Shown here piece after piece: positions 33,890 to 42,482 of a stretch of 64,000 nt of DNA (positions are counted from its first letter, which is position 1; each line of letters begins with the position of its first letter). The stretch lies in contig NZ_JBDJKW010000006.1 of the NCBI RefSeq assembly GCF_039673065.1, positions 186,001 through 250,000 of the forward strand, written 5' to 3'. Position numbers and translations under genes: made by a program. Origin of the DNA: Allobosea sp039673065. GTDB lineage: Bacteria > Pseudomonadota > Alphaproteobacteria > Rhizobiales > Beijerinckiaceae. The notes under the pieces were generated by a model. That model was given only the letters and a program-made list of their open reading frames with translations. It was not told the DNA's origin and did no database searches.

Positions 33890-34819
33890 ATGACCAGCAC
33901 CACCTTGCCAGCCGGCGATCTGACGGGCCCGGCGCCAGCGTCCGCGGCGACCTCGCCGGACTTCACTCCGCGCTACTGGCTGTTCTCGCTGCCGGCCGTG
34001 CTGATCATCGCCGGGGTGATCGTCTTCCCCTGGCTGTTCACGCTCTACATGTCCGTGCAGGACTGGAAGATCGGCGGCGGGCAGGAATTCGTCGGCCTGC
34101 GCAACTTCGCCGAGCTGATCGGCGATGCGCGCTTCCTCGAATCGATGTGGCACACGCTCTACTTCACCGTTCTCGCGGTGGTGCTGCCCATCGTCTTCGG
34201 CACCGCCGCGGCGCTGGTCTTCCATCGCGAATTCCCGCTGCGCGGCCTGCTGCGCACCATCTTCGTCATGCCGATGATGGCGACGCCCGTGGCGGTGGCG
34301 CTGGTCTGGACCATGATGTTCCACCCCCAGCTCGGCGTGCTGAACTACCTGCTCTCGCTCGTCGGCATCGCGCCGCAGGCCTGGGTCTATTCGCCCGGGA
34401 CCGTGATCCCGACCCTGGTGCTGGTCGAGGTCTGGCACTGGACGCCGCTGGTCATGCTGATCGTGCTCGGCGGCCTCGCCGGCCTGCCGCGCGAGCCTTA
34501 CGAATCCGCGCTGATCGACGGCGCCAACGACTGGCACATGTTCCGCCACATCACGCTGCCGCTGGTCTGGCCGTTCATCATGGTGGCGATCGTCATCCGC
34601 ACCATCGACGCGCTGAAGGCCTTCGACACCATCTTCGTCATCACCCAGGGCGGGCCGGGCACGGCGTCCGAGACGCTGAACATCTTCCTCTATCTGCAGG
34701 CCTTCCAGTTCTACAAGATCGGCTACGCCTCCGCCGTCGTGATGATCTTCTTCGCGATCATCATCGCGCTCTCGCTGTTGCTGCTCTACGCGCGCCAGAA
34801 GTCGAAGTGGAACGCGTGA
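33890..34819 (+). CDS. Sugar ABC transporter permease, MalF/UgpA type
   Basis: This 309-aa protein has six transmembrane helices and the EAA loop EPYESALIDGANDWHMFRHITLPL near residues 203-226, which contacts the ATPase. Its stop overlaps the start of the second permease gene by one base. Confidence 0.9.
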   Translation: MTSTTLPAGDLTGPAPASAATSPDFTPRYWLFSLPAVLIIAGVIVFPWLFTLYMSVQDWKIGGGQEFVGLRNFAELIGDARFLESMWHTLYFTVLAVVLPIVFGTAAALVFHREFPLRGLLRTIFVMPMMATPVAVALVWTMMFHPQLGVLNYLLSLVGIAPQAWVYSPGTVIPTLVLVEVWHWTPLVMLIVLGGLAGLPREPYESALIDGANDWHMFRHITLPLVWPFIMVAIVIRTIDALKAFDTIFVITQGGPGTASETLNIFLYLQAFQFYKIGYASAVVMIFFAIIIALSLLLLYARQKSKWNA

Positions 34820-35637
34820 TGAAGCGCCTCGCCAAGAAACTCGGCTTCTACGCCTCCGTCTTCGTGCTGGTCTCGCCGGCGGTGCTGGTCTTCCTCTGGA
34901 TGATCTCGCTCTCCTTCAAGACCGAGCTCGACAACACCGCCTATCCGCCGGTTTTCATCCCGAACCCGCCGACGGTCGCCAACTATCTCGACGTCTTCGA
35001 GAAGAACGACTTCCTGCTCTATCTCTGGAACTCGATCCTGGTGACGGGCGGCGCGGTGCTGGTCGGGCTCGCGGTCGGCGTGCCGGCCGGCTACGGCATC
35101 GCCCGCGGCAAGGCGCATAAGTTCGCGATCCTGATCCTGGTCGCGCGGATGACGCCGGCACTGTCCTATCTGATCCCGCTCTTCCTGCTCTTCCAGATGA
35201 CCGGGCTGGTCGGCACGGTCACGGGCCTGGTGATCATCCACCTGGTCATCACCATCCCGATCATCGTCTGGATCATGATCGGCTATTTCGAGAACGTGCC
35301 GATCGAGCTGGAGGACGCGGCGCGCATCGACGGTGCCACCACCTGGCAGGCCTTCCGCCATGTCGCGCTGCCACTGGCACGGCCGGGCATCGTGGTCGGC
35401 GGCATCCTCGCCTTCATCTTCTCCTGGAACAACTTCATCTTTTCGGTGGTGCTCGGCGGCAAGGCGAGCCGCACCCTGCCCTCGGCCGTCTACAACTCGC
35501 TGACCTTCGAGCAGATCTCCTGGGGGCCGCTGGCCGCCGCCGCCCTGCTCGTCACCCTGCCCGTGCTGCTGCTGACCGTGCTCGCCCAGCGCGAGATCGT
35601 CGCCGGCCTCTCCGCGGGAGGGCTGAAGGACGGCTGA
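34819..35637 (+). CDS. Sugar ABC transporter permease, MalG/UgpE type
   Basis: This 272-aa protein has six transmembrane helices and the EAA loop ELEDAARIDGATTWQAFRHVALPL. It pairs with the MalF-type permease. No ATP-binding subunit gene follows in this operon or elsewhere in the island, so an ATPase encoded elsewhere (MsiK/UgpC-like sharing) must energise it. Confidence 0.9.
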   Translation: MKRLAKKLGFYASVFVLVSPAVLVFLWMISLSFKTELDNTAYPPVFIPNPPTVANYLDVFEKNDFLLYLWNSILVTGGAVLVGLAVGVPAGYGIARGKAHKFAILILVARMTPALSYLIPLFLLFQMTGLVGTVTGLVIIHLVITIPIIVWIMIGYFENVPIELEDAARIDGATTWQAFRHVALPLARPGIVVGGILAFIFSWNNFIFSVVLGGKASRTLPSAVYNSLTFEQISWGPLAAAALLVTLPVLLLTVLAQREIVAGLSAGGLKDG

Positions 35638-35679
35638 CCCGCCGCTGACGGCCACCGTCGTGGCCATCTCCGCCCTCAC

Positions 35680-35698
35680 CTGACATGTCAGACTGACA
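35680..35698. promoter_or_regulatory. Overlapping palindromes, probable GntR operator
   Basis: CTGACATGTCAG (35680-35691) and TGTCAGACTGACA (35686-35698) overlap, giving three alternating TGACA/TGTCA half-sites in 19 bp, 22 nt before the aldolase start codon. The related ACATGTCAG lies upstream of the substrate-binding protein gene. The FCD-GntR encoded two genes downstream is the obvious candidate binder. Confidence 0.6.
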
Positions 35699-35720
35699 TC
35701 AATCGGAAAGACTCTCGCCC

Positions 35721-36617
35721 ATGGCTCTCGATTCCCAGCGTTTCGGCCTCTCCTGCGCGATCACCACCCCGATGGGCCGCGACGGCGCCGTCGACCTGCG
35801 CCGCCTGGTCGACCATGCCCGCCACGTCCTGGCGAATGGCTGCGACAGCATCACCCTGTTCGGCACCACCGGCGAAGGCGCCTCGCTCGGCGCGACCGAG
35901 CGCAACGCCATGCTGGGCGCGGTCGCCGGCGCCGGCCTCGACCCGTCGCGGCAGCTGCATGTCGGCATCGCCGCTTCCTCGCTGGAGGAGGCGGTGGCGC
36001 AGGCGCGCGCCGCCGCCGAGATCGGCGCCAAGGGGCTGCTGCTCGCCCCGCCCTTCTACTTCAAGGGCCTGTCGGAGGAAGGGCTCTATGCCTGGTTCTC
36101 GCGCTTCTTCGAGACGCTCGGCACCGCGGCGCGCCACACCATCCTCTACCACATCCCCTCGGTGACGGCGGTCGAGCTCTCGGTCGCGCTGGTCGGCCGG
36201 CTGAAGCAGGCCTTCCCCGGCATCGTCGCCGGCGTGAAGGATTCCTCCTGCCACTACCCGACCACCGAGGCCTTCCTGAAGGCGCATGGCGAGCTCGCCA
36301 TCCTGGTCGGCGACGAGCGCCTTCTGGCGCGCGCCGTCCGCGCCGGGGCGCAGGGCTCGATCTGCGGCGTGGCCAATCTGGTGCCGCAGCTGCTGCGCCC
36401 GCTGGTCTACCAGGGCAGCGAGGACGGGACCGTCACCGCCCTGGTCGACGAGATCTGCCGCTATCCGGTGGTGCCGGCGGTGAAGGCGCTCGCGGGGCAC
36501 ATCCATGGCGACGACGGCTTCGGCCCGATGCGCGCCCCGCTGGTTGCGCTCGACGCCGAGCAGCGTAAGACCCTCTTCGCCGCCTTCGACCGGATCGTCC
36601 GGGCGAAGGCCGCCTGA
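35721..36617 (+). CDS. DapA-family (DHDPS/NAL) aldolase
   Basis: This 298-aa protein has FGTTGEG (47-53), catalytic Tyr143 (YHIPS) and the Schiff-base Lys173 (GVKDSS). The family cleaves or forms 2-keto acids with pyruvate. In this sugar island the likely substrate is a 2-keto-3-deoxy sugar acid, such as 2-keto-3-deoxy-L-fuconate giving pyruvate and lactaldehyde (inference). Residues that bind the second substrate differ from true DapA, and the context argues against lysine synthesis. Confidence 0.85.
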   Translation: MALDSQRFGLSCAITTPMGRDGAVDLRRLVDHARHVLANGCDSITLFGTTGEGASLGATERNAMLGAVAGAGLDPSRQLHVGIAASSLEEAVAQARAAAEIGAKGLLLAPPFYFKGLSEEGLYAWFSRFFETLGTAARHTILYHIPSVTAVELSVALVGRLKQAFPGIVAGVKDSSCHYPTTEAFLKAHGELAILVGDERLLARAVRAGAQGSICGVANLVPQLLRPLVYQGSEDGTVTALVDEICRYPVVPAVKALAGHIHGDDGFGPMRAPLVALDAEQRKTLFAAFDRIVRAKAA

Positions 36618-36627
36618 GGAGAGTGGC

Positions 36628-37305
36628 ATGAGCCAGCCGGACCAGGAACGCGAGGGAGAGCCGCTGAAGCTCCGGGAGCGGGCCTATGCCAGCTTCACCG
36701 AGCGGCTGCTCGCCCGCGAGATCCGGCCCGGCCAGTTCGTCACCCAGCGCGAGCTGGTGGCGATGACCGGGCTGCCGCTCGGCGCCATCCGCGAGCTGAT
36801 CCCGCGGCTGGAAGCCGAGGGGCTGATCAAGACCGTGCCGCAGCGCGGTATGCAGGTCGCCCATGTCGACCTCAACCTGATCCGCAACGCCTTCCAGTTC
36901 CGGCTCTTCCTCGAGACGCAGGCGACGGCGCTCTACGCCCGCAACGCCGGCGACGCCGAGATCGCCGGCCAGCGCGCCCGCCATGAGGCGATCGTGCGCC
37001 GTGCCGAGGCCGGCGAGGAGGGCGAGACGCTGATCGAGGACGCCGAGGAGGTCGACCGCCTGCTGCACGAGTCGATCATCGACCATCTCGACAACGAGAT
37101 CGTCAGCCAGGCCTTCCGCGTCACCTGGCTGAAGATCCGCCTGATCCGGCAATACGAGACCCGCATCCACAACAGCATCGTCGTGCCGGTGATGCGCGAC
37201 CACCTCAAGATCATCGCGGCGATAGAGACCCGCGACGGCGAGCGCGCCGCCGCCGCCATGGCCGAGCATATCGGCAACGCCCGCAACCGCGCCATGACCT
37301 ATTGA
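36628..37305 (+). CDS. GntR-family regulator (FCD type)
   Basis: This 225-aa protein has an N-terminal winged helix (residues about 15-75) and an all-helical FCD effector domain with metal-binding-type residues (RHEA, H-E-S-I, H in DHLKII and EHIGN). GAGGAG precedes ATG 36628. It is 10 nt after the aldolase gene and likely controls the TGACATGTCA-type operators of this island, responding to a sugar acid. Confidence 0.87.
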   Translation: MSQPDQEREGEPLKLRERAYASFTERLLAREIRPGQFVTQRELVAMTGLPLGAIRELIPRLEAEGLIKTVPQRGMQVAHVDLNLIRNAFQFRLFLETQATALYARNAGDAEIAGQRARHEAIVRRAEAGEEGETLIEDAEEVDRLLHESIIDHLDNEIVSQAFRVTWLKIRLIRQYETRIHNSIVVPVMRDHLKIIAAIETRDGERAAAAMAEHIGNARNRAMTY

Positions 37306-37316
37306 GCGCGGGCCGG

Positions 37317-37333
37317 CATAACGGCCGGTTATA
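37317..37333. promoter_or_regulatory. LysR box CATAA-N7-TTATA
   Basis: CATAACGGCCGGTTATA has the same arms and spacing as the sites at 44380-44396 and 45344-45360. It lies 91 nt before the dihydropyrimidinase-like gene, in the only gap upstream of that operon. It is the likely binding site of the LysR encoded at 44428-45339. Confidence 0.6.
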
Positions 37334-37423
37334 GCGAGGCCGAGATTTGGTATGCGGGCTTTGGTCCGGGGCGCGGCTAGCATGCCGGCATCCGTTCCAG
37401 CCAGACCGAATTTGGGCCCGATC

Positions 37424-38773
37424 ATGAGCGATTTCGACCTCGTCCTCCGCGGCAACATCGTGCTCGCCGAGCGCATCATCGAGGACGGCCACATCGCCGT
37501 CGCCGGCGGCAAGGTCGCGCATGTCGGCTCCGGCACACCGCCCTCGGCGCGCGAGACCCAGGACCTGCGCGGCCACTGGATCATGCCCGGCGCCATCGAC
37601 GGTCAGGTCCATTCCGGCAGCCAGCAGGGCCAGGAGGGCATCGGCATGTGCTCGCGCGCCGCGGCCGCCGGCGGCGTCACCGTGATGGTCGACATGCCCT
37701 ATGACGAGCCGGTGCCGGTCACCGATGCACGGCTCTTCGCCGAGAAGGTCGCGGTCGTAGAACGCAACGCGCATGTCGACGTCGCCCTCTACGCCACCAT
37801 CGCGGTCGAGGACGGGCTGCCGGCGATCCCCGGCCTGATCGCGGCCGGCGCCTGCGCCTTCAAGTTCTCGACCTTCGAAGCCAACCCGACCCGGTTTCCG
37901 CGCATCGGCGACGACACGCTCTACGACGCCTTCCGCCTGATCCGTCCGAGCGGCCTGCTCTGCGGCGTCCACAACCAGGACCAGGAGATGACCCGGCGCA
38001 ACATCGCCCGGCTGATCGAGGCCGGCGACACCGGCCCGGACGCCTTCATGCGCGCCCATACCCCGCTGATCGAGAACCTCGCCACCGCCCGCATCTACGA
38101 GCTCGGCGCCGAGACGGGCGCGCGCGCCCATGCCGTCCACGTCTCGACGGCGCGCGGCTTCGAGATCTGCGAGATGTACAAGCGGGCCGGGCACAGCGTC
38201 ACGCTGGAGAGCTGCGTGCAGTACTTCATGCTCAACGCCGAGGAGCACCTGCCCCGCTTCGGCGCCCGCATCAAGCACTACCCGCCGATCCGCCCCAAGG
38301 CCGAGACCGAGCTGCTCTGGGCCCATCTCGCCGCCGGCCATTGCGACTTCATCTCCTCCGACCACGTCTCCTGGGGGTTGGAGAAGAAAGGCGACCCGAT
38401 GATCTTCAAGAACAGCTCCGGCGGCCCGGGCATCGAGACCCTGCTGCCCGCGCTGTGGACGGGCTGCGAGGAACATGGCATCTCGCCGACCATGGTGGTG
38501 AAGCAGCTCTGCGAGGGACCGGCGAAAGCCTTCCTGCTGGCCGACAAGGGCCGGCTGGCGCCGGGCAGCGACGCCGACATCGTCGTGCTGGAGCCGGGCC
38601 GTTTCGTCCACGATCCTTCGCGCAGCCTCTCGGCCGTGCGCTGGAGCGCCTTCGAGGGCCGCACCTTCAACGTCCGCGTCGCCGCCACCTATGTCCGCGG
38701 CCAGCTCGCCTGGGACGGCCGCCAGATCTGCAACAGCGCCGGCGACGGCCGTTTCCTGCGCCCATCCGCCTGA
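37424..38773 (+). CDS. Cyclic amidohydrolase (dihydropyrimidinase/hydantoinase/allantoinase-like)
   Basis: This 449-aa TIM-barrel enzyme has the carboxylated-lysine type site: Lys147 (CAFKFS), His183 (GVHNQD), His239 (AHAVHVST) and Asp in ISSDHVSW. The numbers agree well with dihydropyrimidinase (150/183/239/315). The N-terminal HxH, however, is Gln61-Val-His63, so one canonical metal ligand is replaced. It should open a cyclic amide (hydantoin, dihydropyrimidine or allantoin-like) to an N-carbamoyl acid, which the next gene can hydrolyse. ATG 37424 is chosen by domain start. ATG 37382 is possible. Confidence 0.85.
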   Translation: MSDFDLVLRGNIVLAERIIEDGHIAVAGGKVAHVGSGTPPSARETQDLRGHWIMPGAIDGQVHSGSQQGQEGIGMCSRAAAAGGVTVMVDMPYDEPVPVTDARLFAEKVAVVERNAHVDVALYATIAVEDGLPAIPGLIAAGACAFKFSTFEANPTRFPRIGDDTLYDAFRLIRPSGLLCGVHNQDQEMTRRNIARLIEAGDTGPDAFMRAHTPLIENLATARIYELGAETGARAHAVHVSTARGFEICEMYKRAGHSVTLESCVQYFMLNAEEHLPRFGARIKHYPPIRPKAETELLWAHLAAGHCDFISSDHVSWGLEKKGDPMIFKNSSGGPGIETLLPALWTGCEEHGISPTMVVKQLCEGPAKAFLLADKGRLAPGSDADIVVLEPGRFVHDPSRSLSAVRWSAFEGRTFNVRVAATYVRGQLAWDGRQICNSAGDGRFLRPSA

Positions 38774-38779
38774 GGTTCC

Positions 38780-40027
38780 ATGCCGATCGACCAGGACCGC
38801 CTCTGGGGCCGTCTCGAAGCCCTGTCCCGCATCACCGATCCCGACCGTCCCTGGACGCGCCGCTCCTTCACGCCGCGCTTCCTGGAAGGGCGCGACTGGC
38901 TGGCCGCGCAGTTCCGTGCGGTCGGGCTCGCGGTCTCGATCGATGCCGGCGGCAACCTGATCGGCCGGCGCGAGGGCAGCGAGCAGGGGCTGAAGCCGAT
39001 CCTGGTCGGCTCCCATTCCGACACCGTGCCCTCCGGCGGGCGCTATGACGGCATGCTCGGCCTGCTCGCGGCGCTCGAGGTCGCGCAGGCGCTCGAGGAG
39101 GACGGGGTGCGCCTGCGCCATCCGCTCGAGATCGTCGACTTCCTCGCCGAGGAGCCGAGCGAGTTCGTCAACCTTTCCTGTATCGGCAGCCGGGCGATGA
39201 GCGGCGCGCTGACCGCCGAGCAGCTCGCCTTCCGCCGCGCCGACGGCACGAGCCTGCACGACGCCATCGCCTATGTCGGCGGCCGCCCCGACGCGATCGC
39301 CGCCGAGGCGCGGGCCCCCGGCAGCATCGCGGCTTATGTCGAGGTCCATATCGAGCAGGGCCGCGTGCTGGAAAAGAACGCGATCCCGCTCGGCATCGTC
39401 ACCGACATCGTCGGCATCCGCCGCGAGCGCATCACGGTCTCCGGCCGCGCCGACCATTCGGGCGCGACGCCGATGCCGCTGCGCCGCGACGCGCTGGTCG
39501 GCGCCGCGCGCCTGATCGAGACCGCCTATCGCCAGGCGCTGGCCATGGCCGAGCTGCCGCGCCCGCTGGTCGCGACCTTCGGCAAGATCGAGGTCAGCCC
39601 CAATGCGGCGAATGCGGTGCCGGGCGAGGCGGTGCTGACGCTCGAGGTCCGCTCCGGCGACGAGGCGGCCGTGCGCGCCTTCGGCGAGACGCTGATGCGC
39701 AGCGTCGCGCCCGAGCTCGAAAGCCTCGGCGTCACCGCGACGGCCGAGCCGATCAGCCATGTCGCGCCGACCGCCTGCGCCGATGCGGTGCGCACAGCCA
39801 TCGCCGACACGGCCCGCGCGCTCGGCCTCGCCACGCGCGACCTGCCGAGCGGCGCCGGCCATGACGGCGTCTTCGTCTCGCGCCTCGGCCCGGTCGGCAT
39901 GATCTTCACGCCCTGCCGCGACGGCCGCAGCCATGCGCCCGAGGAGGATATGGAGCCCGGCCAGGCCCATGACGGCGCCCGGGCGCTCGGCGGCGCGGTG
40001 CGCATGCTCGACGAGCGGCTGGACTGA
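38780..40027 (+). CDS. M20-family N-carbamoyl-L-amino-acid hydrolase / allantoate amidohydrolase-like
   Basis: This 415-aa enzyme has the dinuclear metal site motifs VGSHSDTVPSGGRYDG, LAEEPSEF and YVEVHIEQGRVLE, and the C-terminal GAGHDG and HAPEE segments. M20 carbamoylases release CO2 and NH3 from N-carbamoyl L-amino acids, beta-ureidopropionate or allantoate. It lies 6 nt after the cyclic amidohydrolase gene, so the two act in sequence. Confidence 0.9.
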   Translation: MPIDQDRLWGRLEALSRITDPDRPWTRRSFTPRFLEGRDWLAAQFRAVGLAVSIDAGGNLIGRREGSEQGLKPILVGSHSDTVPSGGRYDGMLGLLAALEVAQALEEDGVRLRHPLEIVDFLAEEPSEFVNLSCIGSRAMSGALTAEQLAFRRADGTSLHDAIAYVGGRPDAIAAEARAPGSIAAYVEVHIEQGRVLEKNAIPLGIVTDIVGIRRERITVSGRADHSGATPMPLRRDALVGAARLIETAYRQALAMAELPRPLVATFGKIEVSPNAANAVPGEAVLTLEVRSGDEAAVRAFGETLMRSVAPELESLGVTATAEPISHVAPTACADAVRTAIADTARALGLATRDLPSGAGHDGVFVSRLGPVGMIFTPCRDGRSHAPEEDMEPGQAHDGARALGGAVRMLDERLD

Positions 40028-40032
40028 CAGCC

Positions 40033-40056
40033 GCGGGCGGCGCAGGCGCCGCCCGC
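40033..40056. terminator. Hairpin between convergent operons
   Basis: GCGGGCGGCG-CAGG-CGCCGCCCGC forms a 10-bp stem 6 nt after the carbamoylase stop. A second dyad, ACGGCGGG/CCCGCCGT (40104-40111/40123-40130), lies on the side of the convergent amidohydrolase. Neither has a strong U-run. Confidence 0.55.
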
Positions 40057-40164
40057 ATGATCACTCGGGCCGGCCGGTCACGACGCCCGGCCACAAAGAG
40101 GCGACGGCGGGACAGCCAAAGCCCCGCCGTCCGTTCCCCGCTTTGCCCGGCGGAAATCGCGCGC

Positions 40165-41670
40165 CTAGGCCAGCGGCGCGCCGTAGCGCTCGACGCGATA
40201 GGGCTCGTGCGACAGGCCGATACAGAAGCTCGCCACCGCCTGCTGCAACCGCTCCGCCAGCTGCTTCATCGGCGCGTTGGCGGCTTCGAGGCGGGCGCGG
40301 GCGGCCTCCGCCTGGCTGGCGAGGCGCGCCATGTCGAGCGTCAGCAGCCGGCCGTCGCGCACGACGAAGCGCCCGCCGATCATCACGTCGCGCACGGCCG
40401 TGCCGTCCTCGACATGGACGATCTGGTTGACCGTGCGGTTGTGCGGCACCCAGTTGATATGGCCGAGATCGACGAAGACCAGGTCGGCCTTGTAGCCGGT
40501 GGCGATGCGCCCGATGCGGCCCTCGAAGCCGAGCGCCCGCGCCCCGCCCTCGGTCGCGGCGTGCAGCGCCTCGGGCGTGGTCAGCCAGCTGCCGACATCC
40601 GGCCCGCGCACCTTCGAGACGAAGGAGGCGAGCTTGGTCGCCTCGTACATGTTCTGGTTGTCGCCGCTGTTGGAGCCATCGGTGCCGATCGCGACGTTGA
40701 CGCCCGCGTCCAGCATGGCGCGGACATCGGCCAGCCCGCTGCCGAGGCGCATATTGCTGGCGGGGTTGTGGGCGACGGAAGCGCCATGGCCGCCGAGGAT
40801 GCGCATGTCCTCCCCGTCGAGCCAGACGCCGTGGGCGACGGTGAAGTCGGGACCGAGCAGGCCGAGTTCGTCGAGATGCGCCGTCAGGGTGCGGCCGTAG
40901 CGCTTGATTCCGGTCAGGGCCTGGACCTTCGATTCCGAGACATGGCTGTGCAGGCCGAGCCCGTGGCGGCGGGCGCAGTCGCGGCAGGCGCCGAGGAAGG
41001 CGTCGGAGCAATGATGCGGAATGGTCGGCGCCAGCGCGACCTTCAGCCGCTCGCCGTCGATGCGCGCGGTGCGGACGAAATCCTCGAAGCCCTGCAGCGT
41101 CTGCGCATAGGGCTGCAGGCGGAAGCGGTCGACCTCGGCGCGCAGCGGCTCAGGCAGCGAGTCGTAGAGGCCCGGGATCGCCTCGTAGAGCGTGCGGTCG
41201 GCGACCATCGGCGCGATGGTCGCGCGCATGCCGACATCCTGATAGGCGCGGGCGATCGCGCCCATGCCCTCCACCGTCGGCGCCGGCACCTCGAAGAACA
41301 GGTCGTAGCAGGCGGTAGTGCCCTTCAGCACCATCTCGGCGCCGTTCAGCGCCGCCGAGAGATACTTGTCCTCGAAGCTGCGGTTGCCGCTGATCCACGG
41401 CCCCGCCGCCAGCAGCAGCTCGAGCGACCAGCGGTCGCCCATCGCCTTGGCGAGCGCGCCATGGGCGTGGGTATGGGCGTTGACCAGCCCGGCATGCACC
41501 AGCTTGCCGGCGGCCGCGACGATCTCGGCCCCCTCCGGCGCGCTCATGCCGCGCGGGCCGATCTCGCGGATCGTGTCGCCTTCCAGCAGCAGGTCGACCG
41601 CCTCGGCCTGGGTGCGGCCGGGCAGCAGCACCAGCGCGTCGCGGATCAGGGTGTAGCTCGGGCTCGCCAT
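40165..41670 (-). CDS. Amidohydrolase/deaminase of the TrzN/AtzA/guanine-deaminase-like group
   Basis: This 501-aa protein has the mononuclear metal site: HxH in NAHTHAHG, His in GLHSHVSES, His in VAHGVWL and Asp in IGTDGSNSGDN. The subfamily includes 8-oxoguanine deaminase, hydroxyatrazine hydrolases and S-adenosylhomocysteine deaminase, and acts on amino- or chloro-substituted N-heterocycles. Here it may deaminate the ring compound before the hydantoinase-type opening (inference). GAGGAG precedes the start at 41670. It lies 20 nt after the ABC permease in one operon. Confidence 0.85.
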   Translation of the reverse strand: MASPSYTLIRDALVLLPGRTQAEAVDLLLEGDTIREIGPRGMSAPEGAEIVAAAGKLVHAGLVNAHTHAHGALAKAMGDRWSLELLLAAGPWISGNRSFEDKYLSAALNGAEMVLKGTTACYDLFFEVPAPTVEGMGAIARAYQDVGMRATIAPMVADRTLYEAIPGLYDSLPEPLRAEVDRFRLQPYAQTLQGFEDFVRTARIDGERLKVALAPTIPHHCSDAFLGACRDCARRHGLGLHSHVSESKVQALTGIKRYGRTLTAHLDELGLLGPDFTVAHGVWLDGEDMRILGGHGASVAHNPASNMRLGSGLADVRAMLDAGVNVAIGTDGSNSGDNQNMYEATKLASFVSKVRGPDVGSWLTTPEALHAATEGGARALGFEGRIGRIATGYKADLVFVDLGHINWVPHNRTVNQIVHVEDGTAVRDVMIGGRFVVRDGRLLTLDMARLASQAEAARARLEAANAPMKQLAERLQQAVASFCIGLSHEPYRVERYGAPLA

Positions 41671-41690
41671 CTCGTGCTCCTCGTGCGCGG

Positions 41691-42482
41691 TCAGCGCCGT
41701 TCCTCGGCCGCGGCCCAGGGGAAGAAGATCCGCTCCGCCACCACGATCAGCTGGAAGAGCACGATGCCGAGCAGGGCCAGGATCAGCATGGCGCCGAAGG
41801 CCACCGGCACCTTGAAGAAGGCGGTCGCGGAGGTGATCAGGTAGCCCAGCCCGCGCTCGGCCGCGACGAACTCGCCGACCACGGCGCCGACCACCGAGAG
41901 CGCGATCGCCGATTTCAGCCCCGAGAACACGAAGGGGATCGAGAAGGGCAGCCGCACCTTGAACAGCTCCTGCAGCTTGCTCGCCCGGCAGGAGCGCGCC
42001 AGCTCGACCAGCTCCGGCGGCACCGCCAGCAGGCCGGTCGTCATCGCGATCACCAGCGGGAAGAAGGCGACGAGGAAGGTGACGATCACCCGCGGCATCT
42101 CGTTGGGGCCGAGCATCACCACCAGGATCGGTGCGATCGCCACCTTCGGCACCGACTGCGTCAGCACCAGCAGCGGATAGATCGCATCCGCCGCCAGCCG
42201 TGAGGAGGAGATCAGCACCGCCAGCGGAAAGCTGACCGCGATCGAGAGCAGGAAGCCGAAGAGCACGGTGCGCAGCGTCGCCATCATGTGCTCGCCGAGC
42301 TGCGCGGCGCCCATCGCCGCCGTGTCCTCGACGATGCGCGAGGGCGAGGGCAGCAGGTATTCGGGGATCGCGAAGATCCGCACGCTTGCCTCCCACACCC
42401 CCATCAGCACCACGAGCGCCACCAGCGGGATCAGGAATTCGCGGCTCGCGCTGAGCCAGCCGGGAAGCCTAGTGCTCGACAT
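41691..42482 (-). CDS. ABC transporter permease (SsuC/TauC/ThiX-like)
   Basis: This 263-aa protein has six transmembrane helices and the loop ELARSCRASKLQELFKVRLPFSIPF typical of nitrate/taurine/pyrimidine-type importers. It overlaps the ATPase gene by 14 nt and should form the channel of the NMT1-type importer. Confidence 0.9.
   Translation of the reverse strand: MSSTRLPGWLSASREFLIPLVALVVLMGVWEASVRIFAIPEYLLPSPSRIVEDTAAMGAAQLGEHMMATLRTVLFGFLLSIAVSFPLAVLISSSRLAADAIYPLLVLTQSVPKVAIAPILVVMLGPNEMPRVIVTFLVAFFPLVIAMTTGLLAVPPELVELARSCRASKLQELFKVRLPFSIPFVFSGLKSAIALSVVGAVVGEFVAAERGLGYLITSATAFFKVPVAFGAMLILALLGIVLFQLIVVAERIFFPWAAAEERR

Noticed and set aside
35721..36617. Lysine-pathway dihydrodipicolinate synthase
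   Set aside because: Catalytic Tyr and Lys fit the superfamily, but the sugar operon context and adjacent FCD-GntR favour a sugar-acid aldolase.
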